A stretch of DNA of 64,000 nucleotides from Scedosporium boydii (GCA_002221725.1 NJFT01000006.1:1-64000), one strand, 5' to 3'; positions 35,349 to 47,188 are shown, numbered from the stretch's first letter. Program-made: numbers and translations. Notes: generated by a model from the letters alone, not told the origin.

Positions 35349-36536
35349 ATGAAGATCACGGACCATCCCGCAATTCCACTCGGTTCGACCGTTGTCGTTA
35401 TCGGTGCTAATGGCTTTATTGGCACCGAAACCTGCGAGAAACTTCTCGAGGCTGGATATTCTGTACGAGCCACGGTCCGCAATGTCGAACAGCACAGCTC
35501 GTGGATGCATTCACTGTTTGATGAGAAATGGCCCGGGAAGTTCTCTCTCGTCCGTGTGGAGGACTTCGAGGCCAAGGGCGCTTTCAATGAGGCTTTCAAG
35601 GGTAGCTTGGCGACAAAACTTCATGAGTTCAACGCAGAATAGAAGAGGACTGACAGGCGGGCTTTTCAGACGCAGCAGGGGTCATTTATGTCTCGACGCC
35701 TGTCATCTTCGACGCGGACCCGGCCAAAGCCATCGACCCTGTGATCAACGGCTTGCGAAATACTCTGGAATCAGCAGCCCGTGCTGGTGTTCGGCGCTAT
35801 ATCCTCAGTTCCAGCTCAAAGGCAGTCGAATCATGTGTCTACGACTATCCTCACACAATAAGCGCCGACACTTTCAACTACGAAGATGTGCGAAAAGTCA
35901 AGGAGGAGGCGACAATGGTAACTTTCGAGAGAACTCTGAGCGTCTACAGTGCCGGGAGAACTCTGGCTGAGTTGGAGTTCTGGTCTTGGGTCAAGGAAAA
36001 TAAGCCTCCATTTGTGGCTAACTGTGTTGTGCCGGACGGCAACTTCGGTCGTATCTTGAGTGCCAATGTCAATACAGGGCCGACTTCGTCAGTGGGGATG
36101 TTGAAGCGCGCCTTGGCTGGCGAGTGGAAAGACGTCTTCCCACGTTTGGGTAAGCCAAATGATAATCATTCCAATATCGTGCTATCTACAACCGCTCGCT
36201 GACACGATTTCAGCTTATTACATCGATGTTCAGGATACGGCACGGCTTTTCGTAGCGGCCCTGTGCCTATCTTCGGTTGTAAATGAGCGGATTTTTGCAT
36301 ATCGCTACCAAGCTACTTGGAATGATCTTCGACACCGAGTACGCGAGCTGTTTCCAGATCGGCCCGAGTTGGTAACCGGAGATGATCTTGAGATCCGCGG
36401 AAGGGATATTTCAGATGCAAGTGAGCTGATAAAACGTGCAGAGGAACTATTGCAGGAGGTTGGTCAGCCTGGTTTTACAAGCGAGGATGACATGCTGCAG
36501 GATTTCGTTGCGAGTTTCTATGCCATCAGCGAGTAA
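35349..36536 (+). CDS. Extended SDR, NAD(P)-dependent epimerase/ketoreductase family
   Basis: Exons 35349-35601, 35670-36149 and 36214-36536 give 351 aa. The N-terminus has VVVIGANGFIGTE (Gly19, 22, 25) as in cinnamoyl-CoA/dihydroflavonol reductase-like enzymes, followed by the VRATVRN strand that binds the NADP ribose. The first donor is GTAGCT, weak, but the join restores KGDAAGVIYVSTPV. The active-site Tyr177 lies in VYSAGRTLAE, so the usual Lys of YxxxK is Arg181. The late segment YYIDVQDTARLFVAAL matches the conserved VDVRDVA region of the family. Likely an aldehyde or ketone reductase; the substrate is unknown, and the Arg may affect activity. Confidence 0.87.
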
Positions 36537-37073
36537 CCATAAGCCAAGATAGAGTTGGTATCTTTTAGTGCCTGGCAATATTTGATACCAACCCAAGGTT
36601 TGATAGACCGTATATACATAATCAAATCAGAGATAAACATTCAAGAGGCGTCGGGAATGGGCCTGCTACACTGGTCATATACGCTTGCACTAGCCATGCG
36701 CGCCGCGCTTCAAGAGCTGGGCCTATAGACCCAGCTTTTTCGCTACAAATGTGGAGTCTCTATCAGGTGACGGGGCAAACGAAGGGGCCGTAATAGTTGC
36801 TTACGGGCGATATAGAGGCTAGTAGCCTGTACTCTCGGCCTACATACTGTTGTATAGGAGACTATAGTAAATAAGAGGTCGCGAAATAGTAGTAGCAAAA
36901 TGACGAAAGCGCCTTGTTGGTTACTCTACAGGCAAATAGTAGCGGGAATACCCAAAAGTACGAAAATAAAAATCCGGAAAGATGCTCAAATATAAATAAG
37001 ACGGAAGATGCTTTCTTGCAAGTCGGTATAGAGGCAGTAGATACTAGTCATACTAACGAAGGTGCTTTCGGTC
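36537..37073. other. Convergent intergenic, AT-rich
   Basis: This lies between the stops of the extended SDR (plus) and the aldo/keto reductase (minus). It is AT- and TA-rich with many stops from about 36800, consistent with decayed repeat DNA. No gene is seen. Confidence 0.45.
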
Positions 37074-38234
37074 TCATTTTCCCAGAGGGACAGTGTCAAC
37101 ATAAGTCCCGAACCAGGCATTTCGGCCGCCATTGACACCCGCCATGGACACCAGCTCTCTCAGCTCACGCTCCTCGGCCTCCGAGATCTGCACTTTGCTA
37201 GCGCCGAAGTTTTCCTCCAGATATTTAATACTCTTCGTCCCAGGGATCACTATGACCTTGTCCCACTGCGCAACGAGCCACGCAAGAACCAGCCGGCTCG
37301 CAGAACAGCCCTTGCGCTTCGCCACCTCTTCGAACCTGTCCACCAGGTCGAGGTTCTTTTGGAAGTTCTGGCCCTGAAACCGTTCCATTCCTGTGCGAAC
37401 ATCCCCTGGCTCAAAGTCATCCTTAGATCGGTATCGGCCGGTCATGATCCCGCGGCCGAGGGGCGAGTAGGCTACTATAGCTACGCCGAGCTCTTTGCAT
37501 GTGTCGAAGAGGTTCGTTCCGGAGGGTCCTTCGATGTCCAGCGTCCAGGGATTATATTCGACCTGGACCGCGGCGATGGGGTGCACTGTGTGGGCTCTAC
37601 GTAGTGTCGTTGAGGATACTTCCGAGAGCCCAAGGTATCTAATCTTTCCTGCTCTGAACCAAGTCAATACCTGTTTCTACATGTCGTCCGATGAAGTTCC
37701 GGTCGCCATCTCCCACTTACTTCTGGAGGCGACTCATCGCCTCGACCGTCTTCTCGATCGGGACCTGAGGGTCTGCGCGATGCATGTAATAAAGATCGAT
37801 ATAATCCACTCCCAGACGCTGCAGGCTGCGATCGATGCAGCTTTCACAGTACTCCGGAGAAGAATCAACAGTGATGCTCCCAATAGATCCCTTGAGGGCA
37901 AACTTGGTTGCGAGAAAGATATCCTTGCGACGTTCGGGGTGAAGCCTGAACCATTTCCCGATGACATCCTCGTTGTCGCCGTAAATATCCGCCGTATCCC
38001 AGTTATTGCAACCGAGCTCCCAAGCCCGGTCTAGCACCTTAAGGCGGTCTTCATCCGAGCTACACCGTATGCCTTCGAGTTAGAAAGGTCTTCAGGAGGA
38101 CATAGACCATATGCGGGAAGAACTAACCCAACAACACCATACGCGACACTCATGCCCATGGCGCCGAAGCCGACGGCAGTGACTGCGGGACCATTGGTAC
38201 CAATTTGAACGAAGCGACCAGATTGGGAAAACAT
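37074..38234 (-). CDS. Aldo/keto reductase
   Basis: NADPH-dependent (beta/alpha)8-barrel reductase. Exons 38234-38128, 38059-37721 and 37653-37074 give 341 aa. The catalytic tetrad is present: Asp57 and Tyr62 in [16 protein letters not shown], Lys88 in LATKFAL, and His129 in YYMHR. The Y-S-P-L-G-R-G segment and the [11 protein letters not shown] region that contacts the cofactor phosphate are also visible. It resembles the AKR13-like (YakC-type) subgroup. Carbonyl or aldehyde reduction is expected; the natural substrate is unknown. It is convergent with the extended SDR and tandem (same strand) to the zinc-finger regulator. Confidence 0.9.
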
Positions 38235-38782
38235 GGTGAATAAGTTCCAAGAGGGATAAATTTTGTCCAGTGCAAATGGAGATGGTTGCGTTCAATACTG
38301 GAGTTAAAGCCTGAGAGTGACTATAAATCTGGTAACCGGTATAGAATGGATATTTCAATTTATAAGTTAACGGTCATACGTGATTTTTTTTGGGAGCTCC
38401 ATCATCTGTCCGCCGGAGATAAAAGGGTTATAGAAACTAACCCCATCAGCGCTTCTTGTCGGAATCCGGAGTTCCAGTCAATGTGTGCGTGCTCTCTGCA
38501 TCGTTCATGACAACGATCACAGTGCCGATTATTGCGATAATTGTGACGGTGTGTGTGTTTATTTAACGCCATGTGAGGGTAACCGGCACAGCCGGCCCCA
38601 GTCCCTGGGACACCGGGTGGTGGGCAGTACTGCGCCCCCATGTACCTATGGACGGGGCGTATTATTATTGGCTTGTAGAATTATGACTATCCAGTCTTGG
38701 GCGAACCCTCTACCTACCGTGACCTCGAGAGAGACGTCCCAACTCAAGTTAATTCCCGCACGGCGTTGACTGCACTCACGCA
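38235..38782. other. Intergenic, aldo/keto reductase promoter
   Basis: This is the 5' flank of the aldo/keto reductase and 3' flank of the C2H2/Zn2Cys6 regulator, both on minus. No further gene or site is recognised. Confidence 0.4.
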
Positions 38783-40258
38783 TTAGCCTCGATCAGACTG
38801 CATAAGAAGGTTCGAGAGAATCACGTCGAAGAGGTTTCGAATACCTTCTGCCATCAGCATTCCACCAAATTCGTCCGCTTCGGCGAGCCACGTCTCGGCC
38901 CTCACGCTGAGAGGCTCATCTGCATTGATGTAGAAGAACTCGGCCATCTTGTAGCTGCCATCCTTCCACACCCCAAGCCAGTCTGTGTATCGCCGTTGCC
39001 AGGTCTGCTCGTCAGTTTCGCGCCACAGATATCCTGGGGCCGGCGCTGGCAAAGGCCCTAACTCAAAGCATGTTAGCACTGGGTAGCCGTGGAGCAGCGA
39101 CCAGGCCCATTCCAAATGGTGGAGGCTCAGCACGGTTCTGCGTTTAGCTGACACCACGGCCCAGTCTCTCCATTTCGGTTGGCGGTTGCTCAGCTCGGAG
39201 TTTAGGAAGAGCCCAGTCATGGCCAGTCGATGCTTCACGTCCCACGCGCTGACTAGTATCTGGGCCTCAGTCGGGTCATCATCGGCTTTCGCCGAGGCCG
39301 ATTCTCCCGATTCTCGAATGCAGAAGAACAGGATGATCATTAGGATGAGCAAGGATTGTGCAGCCGCAAGGAGATCCATCTCATTGTACGTGTGATGCTG
39401 ATTGGGCCGCGCCATCAGGCCGTGTTAGCAACCAGATTGCAGTTGTATAATACAAACATGGTTGTAGGTACCTCTCGAAGTATTCTCTGGATCTCCCTCA
39501 GAATGGTATCCCGGACGAGTCTGGCACTGCTGTTGGTGTGATCGGCCCACATCTTCACGAGGGCGTAGCAGTTAGCCAGCGGGACCGGCATGTCGCCCGT
39601 GAGCTGAACTCTGTGAATCATCGGTGGTAAGTGTACCGTCTGATGGACAGCCATGAGTCGAGGCCATGACTTCAGGTTCCGAAGCATCAAGTGCATCGTG
39701 TGCACGGTTATTACACCGGTGTTCGGGGTGCCGGGCGCGACGCCTAGCAGCTCGCGGCGTCTTTCTTCAGGGATGACTAGGTTGATTGGTTGAGGACCGA
39801 ACCCCTCTCTTGTTTCGTCGAAGTCTTGGAGTTCCGAATGCGACATGGAGGAGTAATCGTACCCGCTCCCGTCGTCGTCGTACGCGGGCATGCGGGAGCC
39901 ATGAGTCTGAGGTATGCTTTCTGTGGGTGGGGTGTCCTTGTCTCGCAAGACCGGAGTAGCAGCATGCGGCGCATAATTGCACTGCAGCGATCGATTCTGG
40001 CACCTTGCGCATCTAGGTCTCTGAAAGTCACAGCGCAGTTTGGCCCTCGCGCAATTCACGCAAGCCATCCGTCGAGACGGCGCTTTCAGTCCTTGGAAGC
40101 ATCGTTTGGAATGTCGATTTAGCGAGGACTCTGGAGGAACGAGGGGCGTGAGTTGAGCACGTGGTTGCAATCACAGTCAATGGGAGAGGGAATTACTTGC
40201 TCTGAGTGAAATGCTGGGAGCACTTTGGGCAAATGAACCTGTCCTGGCCCGCTTCCAT
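38783..40258 (-). CDS. Dual C2H2-type plus Zn2Cys6 transcription factor
   Basis: Nuclear regulator with two DNA-binding modules. Exons 40258-40201, 40130-39472 and 39397-38783 give 443 aa. Module 1 is a C2HC finger, Cys10, Cys13, His26 and Cys30 (FICPKCSQHFTQKSSLNRH). It is complete only if intron 1 uses a GC donor (A|GCAAGT at 40201/40200) with acceptor CTCCAG; the nearby GT donor would break the frame. Module 2 is a Zn2Cys6 cluster, Cys43, 46, 53, 60, 63 and 70. The C-terminal part has the hydrophobic LLAAAQSLLILMIILFF stretch that occurs in related fungal regulators. It is divergent from a classical SDR 591 nt away, which is a natural candidate target. Confidence 0.85.
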
Positions 40259-40849
40259 CTTGCTGATTTGGTCACGATATCGCGTTCGACGCCACAGATT
40301 GTTGACCGGCCGTCAGTCAACTCTGCGTCCGTGTCGTCTCGGACGTGCTGTCGTCAGGCGGTCTAAGTTCAATTAGCTCCTCACTCTGGCGTCAGGGTCG
40401 AAGTACGGTGCGTATGTGGGGCTGTCGTATGGATAGGGCGGGCTAGTTCTAGCCTGAAATGTCCGGCAGAGAGGGGTTGCCCAATAAAACGGCTTAGACA
40501 CAGTGGGGCCGCGATCGGAGCTCGGGGTTCCGGGCTCCCGCCCGTCATACCGCACCTGGAAGCGAAGGGATTAGCGACCTACCATCCTCCATGGAGCCTA
40601 AACACGGAGTTAAAGTATTTTCAGAGCCGGAGGGTGTCAATCCTCGATGTTTGTTTCTCCGAGGCTCGAAAGCTTACGGAGCCCCTACAGAATTAATCAT
40701 CGAACGGGAAGGGTTTCTTAACATCGTCCATGTTGAGTCTTTGACCAACACATATAAATAACGTAGAGCTCTTCGTCACATTTTCGAAATGATTGCCAGC
40801 TACCAAAAGATTTCATCCAAAGTTCTAGACATTTTGCGTTTCACTCACA
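40259..40849. promoter_or_regulatory. Divergent promoter, zinc-finger regulator / classical SDR
   Basis: A 591-nt interval between diverging starts. I see scattered CGG and CCG triplets but no clear repeated operator. A likely transcription start region for the SDR follows the TATAAATA-like stretch near 40750. Confidence 0.4.
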
Positions 40850-41903
40850 ATGCCGAGTTACCTGGTGACTGGAGCTGGAAGGGGCCTTGGAGTACGCCCT
40901 CAGCCAACACTATAACACTGCTGGAATGAAGCTAACGGGTGCCATAGTATGGGTTTATCAGGAAACTAATCGAGGATCCGGAGAATATTGTTCTTGCACT
41001 GGTCCGGAACAAGAGTGCTGTGCAAGCGCGCCTTGATGCCGATGGCCTGAACAACGTCCATCTCCTCGAAGCAGATATCACCGACGAGACTGCTGTGAGA
41101 ATCGCTGCAGACGAGGCTAGGGGGATCCTCGGGGACAAGGGGCTCGATGTCCTTATCAACAATGCCGCTTATGTTAGCGAGGTGACGGCACTTAAACCAA
41201 TGCGCGAGTTGTAGGTTGCATTCACAGGGCCATTTTCCTTGGATGGTCCGACTGACTTGACTGTCCCTGAATAGCGAGAAAGACTTGGACCTTGCCATCG
41301 ATGACACGAAAAGAAGCTTCGACATCAACGTCTTTGGAGTGCTCAAGACTGTCTTTGCATTTCTCCCTCTTGTCCGCGAAGGGTCACTGAAGAAGGTCGT
41401 TGCCATTTCCAGCGGCATGGGCGATATTGGTCAGCCAACTTGAGCAACGCATACATGTGCACATGATTGCTAAGAATCGAATAGACTTCGTCAACACCGC
41501 CAAAATCTCTAACGCAGGCCCGTATGCCGCTAGCAAGGCGGCATTGAGCCTCCTATTTGCGAAGCTCGCCGCTGACTACGAAGAGGAAGGCATTTTATTC
41601 ATGTCTTTGTGCCCCGGCCTCATCGACAGCACAGAGGGCCATGTGAGGAAATGTGAGTTATGCAGGCGCTCTTTGCCGTATTCTGTCTTACTGATATCAA
41701 CCAACATCGCTGCAGTATCACCTGAAGACCAGGTCCGCCTGCAAGAGATTAGCGTCAAGACAGAAAAGTACGCCCCAGGACTGCTGCCGTCTGATCCCAG
41801 AACGGCCGCGGAGAGCTGCCTCGCGGCAATTGGGCGGTCGACATTGGTGGAAGGGTTCTCAGGTTCTTTCCTAAGTCACAACGGCACCAAGAGATGGATG
41901 TAA
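40850..41903 (+). CDS. Classical short-chain dehydrogenase/reductase
   Basis: Cytosolic-type NAD(P)-dependent SDR, 271 aa from five exons (40850-40891, 40948-41210, 41275-41429, 41485-41652, 41716-41903). The cofactor motif TGAGRGLGYG spans the first splice. DVLINNAAY supplies the NNA motif, the catalytic Ser lies in VAISSGMGD (147/148), and Tyr167-x3-Lys171 (YAASK) is intact. The CPGLIDS segment is the usual PG motif. Reduction of a ketone or oxidation of an alcohol is expected; the substrate is not known. It diverges from the dual zinc-finger regulator. Confidence 0.9.
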
Positions 41904-42682
41904 GACCTTCAAAGGAAGCAGGGAATAACAAGGATGAATTGTTCAGAATCATCGTGGCCACTAACCAGGCAAATGCTCGTAACTAATCACGAGTCACGAG
42001 ACGGGCCTTGAATGTAAATAAAATCCATGGGAGACTATCACTCATAGTCAAAGTTAAGCTATCTTAATTCAACAAGGCGACCACCGAAGCTAGACCAGGG
42101 CTCGAGAGAGGCTTCAAGATTTCTAATAAAAGAAGGAGCCACACAGAAAGGAGAACGGACGGCATCGATCTCCAGCCGCTAGAAGATCTAATTTTGGGGT
42201 ACTCCCCGAAACCAAATCCTGCTAAGGGACGTAATGGGCTTATTAAAAGTCTGACTTTCCTTAACTGGAGAAATATACGGCCAAGCGCAGCATATTGTAG
42301 ATTGGCTTGGATTATGGGTCACAGAGCCAAGGACGGATTGTGGCGGCTTGAGCGACGCGGCCACTCAGGAGGTGAACGACCATCTGGCCTTGATCGCGTT
42401 TACAACAATTCTGCCGGCTGTTTTTTCGAGGTTAAGGGCAAGAAAGATAGTACTGTCTCAGCCGTCGTCGATATCGCTATTCTTCTGATGCGGTCTCGTG
42501 ATGGGCGGTTCCTATGTAGGGCAGATGTGGAGATCAAGGTGGACTAGTTGTGTAATGTCGAACATACGGTCTCAAGCTTGCTAGGCTGGAAAACTAGCGT
42601 GGCTACGCCAAAGGTCTATGATGCGACCCAAGACGATCAACCTGATGAGTAAATTGGTTCTGAAGCGTTAGGTAAGTTTATA
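41904..42682. other. Intergenic, possible start of relic DNA
   Basis: 3' flank of the SDR. A 117-codon plus-strand frame at 42194-42547 has no recognised content. Sequence composition changes towards the relic beginning near 42600. Confidence 0.4.
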
Positions 42683-43012
42683 GGGCTCGAGGAGATGATC
42701 GCCCTAGTAGCCATCAAGCTGCCTCAGATGTAGGCAGAGTGGAAATAGCTAGAGGACCAGAAGTAGGCAGAGGGCTAGAAGCTGACAGAGTGACAGAGTC
42801 ACATGGAGAAGCAGAAGTACGGTAGTAGGGACTGGGTATCTTGGCTTTCCAACGTCATGAACGGCTATTATGCGATATCCGGTTTTCCGCAAGTAAGACG
42901 GTGCACTTCTTCCGAGTTAAGCCCCGTCGGCCACAGTTCGCAGAATCTGCGATCCCGATCTAGGACAACAAAAAAGCGAGACCTCGAAGAGATAAGGGCT
43001 TTCTATTTCTAA
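42683..43012 (+). pseudogene. RIP-marked relic of a coiled-coil reading frame
   Basis: One frame reads as a Glu/Gln/Lys-rich coiled coil broken by five stops: TAG at 42731, 42746, 42764 and 42776, and TGA at 42791. Each TAG sits where CAG (Gln) would fit the heptad-like pattern, and the TGA where CGA would. After the last stop the frame stays open to 43012. C-to-T change at CpA is the preferred direction of repeat-induced point mutation, so this is probably a mutated repeat copy. The parent element or gene is not identified. Confidence 0.5.
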
Positions 43013-45251
43013 ATTATATCTTTAGACTATATGATGTTAGCTAATAAAGGTATCCTTTGAACTAGTAGTCTAACTAGTGAAGAATGGCCGATGGAGTTCC
43101 TGTTCGCTGGGGAATGGGAAACGCCTGGGAGGGGAACCTGCGGAGAGCCAGACGGTAATACTTACGTCAAGACGGTACACTCCTAGGCAGTAGAGATGGA
43201 GGCTCGGAACTTCGGGAGAGATTTAAATCCTTTCAGCTACAAAACACGAAAAGGCCTGCCAAGTTTGTTGAGGTGGCCTTGTTCCGGTATATTCCTTGTC
43301 CCTGAGAACCTGACAATTCGCGGGGCACGCCGGGATATATCAGTTCGAAGGTTTGTGATTCGCTATCCCTCCAGTGATATGAAAACCAACTGAAAGTCCT
43401 GCAGCCGATGGAAGACGGAAACCATGAAGCAGTGATAGCCAATTAAATGTAATGAACAGCTGACACGCTCTGCGGAGGGGTATTAAACCTGAAGAGACGG
43501 GAGAAGACGTGCATGTTCCTAATCGTTTAGACAGCCAGCCTTACTACCTAATGCGCTTGCGGGAGAGGTTAAGGCTTAAAATTATACCAACAAATATATA
43601 TAATGAGACCGACTACCGCATTTGTCGTACTTGTATACGAGAACCCTCAGTATAACGCAGGTCACGGTCCCGTCAGGTGTTCTCTTCGAAAACAGCTAGG
43701 GTATATATTCATGTGGTTCAAGGCCGAGGATAAAGTGTGAAGCCTGTTGGTGATGGGATCTCTCCTTGCTATTGGATGCTGCCCGAGAACGGGTCTGGTC
43801 TGACTGCGTTTGTCATGTGTGCTGGTGAGAGATTCCGCCTAGTAGTGAATGCAAGTCTAGCAGGCGGGCTGGCTGTGCTTTTTATTGCGTTTCAAACTGA
43901 TGAATGGGGAATATTGGAGAAAGGTTTATACCTGGTAGCAGCTCGAAAAGGTACTTCTCGGCATGCTGGTCGAGGATGTGATAACTCGCTGGGGAATCAG
44001 GAGGCGATCTTCCTGACAAGGCACACGCACCACAATACCACCGAACGCGCGGCCTATGTTTTAAGGTTAGTAGGGGACTAATCAGCATGTCCGGTTGCGC
44101 GTGGAAATTTTGTCCATGACCATTGAATATGTCTGGGGCAATGATAGATGAATTAGAGTTGCAAAAGACCCTCCCCCACACGTTTCTCCGAGCTCTGCTG
44201 GAGATCCAGCCTAGCCAAGGCGCCATGTTGATACATACTCAGGGGTGGACGGGGCCAATTCGTGCCCGAGGATCCGGAGCAGACATCCATGAAAAGGCAG
44301 CGCCCGCAGAGACATTACCCTGGCCATAGTGGGCAACTCCAACAAAAGGACGTAACGAGATCAACAGCCTCGGCCTCTTTCCCCGCCCTCGACATGCAGT
44401 GCGGCTCCGCAGATACTCTGACCGCATACTAAGCCGCACACAGGAGTCGACCATCCTGGACTCCACATTCAAGAGAGGTATCTAGAATCACTAGGCCGGG
44501 ACTTTTCCCCGCTCCCCTGAGTGACTGCGGCAAGCCGTTTTGGATCCCAAGCTGTCCTGGTGCCCATGTGCGACGTGCGACAGTCATCATCGGACATGAT
44601 TATGTCGCGACAAACAGTGCCGATGGCATGCCAATCGATTCTTTTTTCTTCCTGCTGTACTCCACCCAGGTCTGCGGCCTTGTAGGAGAGAGGAGGAAAC
44701 AAGAAGAGGTGAGAAAAGCTGTGTAGGAACGGGCTTAGACAGTCCCCTCTACGCTATGCCGAATTCATGTCTCTTACCGAGGTAGCTCGTGTGGGGAATT
44801 TCGTCGCACCACGCTAACGTAGCATGAGGTGCGGCGTCCCGCCCGCCCACCGGTCTCCAATTCCGTGAACTCCCCTCCCTGGTATGGGCAGCAATATACA
44901 CTACGTCTCCAAACGCATTAGTCGTGGGTGTGTGGGGCGAGCAGGCAAGCGTCCCGGAATGGAAAGGGGATCGGGAATTTGCCTTACCCAAAACAAAACT
45001 AGTGTATCTGGGGTAGGATCTGGGGTAGATTCGACTACGAAGATAGACACAAAGCTGGGGAAATCATACCCCTCCCGTGACGTTTCCCCATGAGGTACAC
45101 TCGAAGACCCAAGCTGTTCTCAAGCATATAAAGCAAGTGTTAGGACGGACTCTCATGTCTCGACAGAGGAAAGGTCCGGTCCAATTCTCTCTTTCAACCA
45201 GTTATAGCTCCCATTTACTCCCATCTTCACACATATTAATATCTTGTCATC
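43013..45251. other. Long intergenic region, 5' of GMC oxidoreductase
   Basis: No gene is supported. Short frames on both strands lack domains. The last 200 nt (TATAAAGC near 45127, pyrimidine-rich stretch before ATG 45252) look like the core promoter and leader of the GMC gene. Confidence 0.45.
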
Positions 45252-47188
45252 ATGGGACTTTACACCAAGCATGCGTCTGACATCTCGGAGGTAGATGTCA
45301 TTATTGCCGGAGGTGAGGAAAAGCCCCTACTTTCTTGGGTCTTCCCCCACCATGCGGGCTCATGCGAAAACGGTCTGCTCATGCCTGATCTCTATTAGGT
45401 GGTACGGCCGGATGCATCGTCGCCGGACGACTCGCAGAAGCAGACCCTAACTTGTCCATCCTCGTCATTGAGGGAGGCCCTAATAACCACAATGTCCCCA
45501 ACATCGTCCATCCTGCCCTCTTCGCCACCAATCTCCTACCTACCAGCAATACTGCCATTTTTTACCAAGGCAACAAGGCGAAGCAGCTCGCGGATCGCGA
45601 GCCCATCGTTCCGTCGGGCGGTACCCTCGGCGGCGGCTCCTCCATCAACTTCATGATGTACACTCGAGGACAAAGGGAGGACTTTGACTCGTGGAACACC
45701 CCCGACTGGTCCGCGAACGAGCTCAAGCCTTTCCTGAACAAGGTATGCAGGACGGACCGGGACCACCTTATAAAAGATCGCTCTTTACTAACAACAGCCC
45801 AGTTCGAAACCTATCACGGCCCAGGAAAGAAGGAGAACCATGGCTATAGCGGCCCCATCACTGTCTCCCGAGGCACCTACCTCGCCTCGACCTCGGAGGA
45901 CGACTGGATTACTGCCGCCGAAAAGGTCGGCTTCCCGGAGATCGAGGATCTCCAAAGCTTGGACGACTGCGGCGGATTCCAGCGCTGGCAGCGCTACATC
46001 TCTCTAGATGGCAAGCGCCAAGACACCGCCCACTGCTACATTCATCCAAAGCTGGAACAGGGCGACAAGTATCCTAACCTCCACGTCCTCGTTGAGGCCA
46101 AGGTCGTCCGCGTAATCCTGGACGACAACAAGAGGGCCGTCGGCGTCGAGTACATCGGCAGCACCGCCAAGCACACTGTCAAGGCGCGCAAGCTTGTCGT
46201 CGTCTCCTGTGGTGCCTGCGGTACCCCTAGCGTTCTCGAGCGCTCCGGCATTGGCAGCCCCGAGGTGCTCAAGAAGGCCGGCGTCCCTGTCGTTGTCGAT
46301 CTCCCAGGCGTGGGCCACGACTACCAAGACCACAACTTGGTCCTGCCCCCTTACCGAACCAACCTTCCTGCCGACCAGACCATTGATAGCATCCTAAGCG
46401 GCCGCGTAGATGCCACTGACCTCATTGCCAAGAACGACAAGATTCTCGGCTGGAATGGCATTGATATCTCCGCTAAGCTCAGGCCAACCGAAGAGGAAGT
46501 AGACGCCCTAGGGCCTGAGTTCCGTGCCGCCTGGGACCGCGACTTCAAGAACACCCCCAACAGGCCCATCATGCTTATGGGCCTCATCTCTGCCTTCCTC
46601 GGCGAGCACACCGCCGTCCCCGCCGGCCAGTATGTTTCAGTCGGCAACTATACCGCCTATCCCTATTCCCGAGGCCACATCCACATCACTGGTCCCGAAG
46701 TCACCGACCCCTTGGACTTCGACGTTGGCTTCTTCTCCGATGAGCATGATATAGACCTCAAGAAGCAAATCTGGGCCTACAAGAAGTCCCGCGAGATCAT
46801 GCGCCGCACAAACATGTACCGTGGCGAGGTTGCCCTCGGTCATCCCAAGTTCCCCGAGGGGTCTAAGGCTGCCTGCGTGGAGCTCGACGCGGGACTCAGC
46901 GACGTCGAGGATATCGAGTACACCGCAGAGGATGACAAAGCCATCGAGCAGTGGCTCCGCGAGAACATTGAAACAACATGGCATTCCTTGGGAACCGCCA
47001 AGATGGCTCCACGCGAGCAGCTCGGCGTGGTTGCACCCAACCTCGACGTCTATGGCACACAAGGCCTCAAGCTTGCCGATCTCAGTATCCCTCCCGAGAA
47101 CCTCGGCGCGAATGTCAACAACACTGCCTTGCTGATCGGTGAGAAGGCGGCGGATATCATCATCCGTGAGCTCGCCGTTGCTGCGTAG
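45252..47188 (+). CDS. GMC-family alcohol oxidase-like flavoenzyme
   Basis: FAD-dependent glucose-methanol-choline oxidoreductase, 596 aa from exons 45252-45312, 45399-45742 and 45803-47188. The first splice builds the FAD motif IAGGGTAGC. GGTLGGGSSINFMMYTRG is the GMC signature 1 region, and SCGACGTPSVLERSGIG is signature 2. The catalytic pair is His529 (TTWHSLGT) and Asn572 (GANVNNTAL). The sequence order and the SINFMMYTR, YPYSRGHI and IEYTAEDDKAI segments are close to fungal alcohol oxidases. It lacks a peroxisomal -SKL/-ARF type end (ends AVAA), so cytosolic location or a different alcohol or aryl-alcohol substrate is possible. Intron 2 (60 nt, TACTAAC branch) has no stop and preserves frame. 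Confidence 0.92.

Noticed and set aside
33458..47188. Biosynthetic gene cluster call
   Set aside because: No synthase or synthetase backbone was found; only tailoring-type enzymes are seen, so I did not call a cluster.
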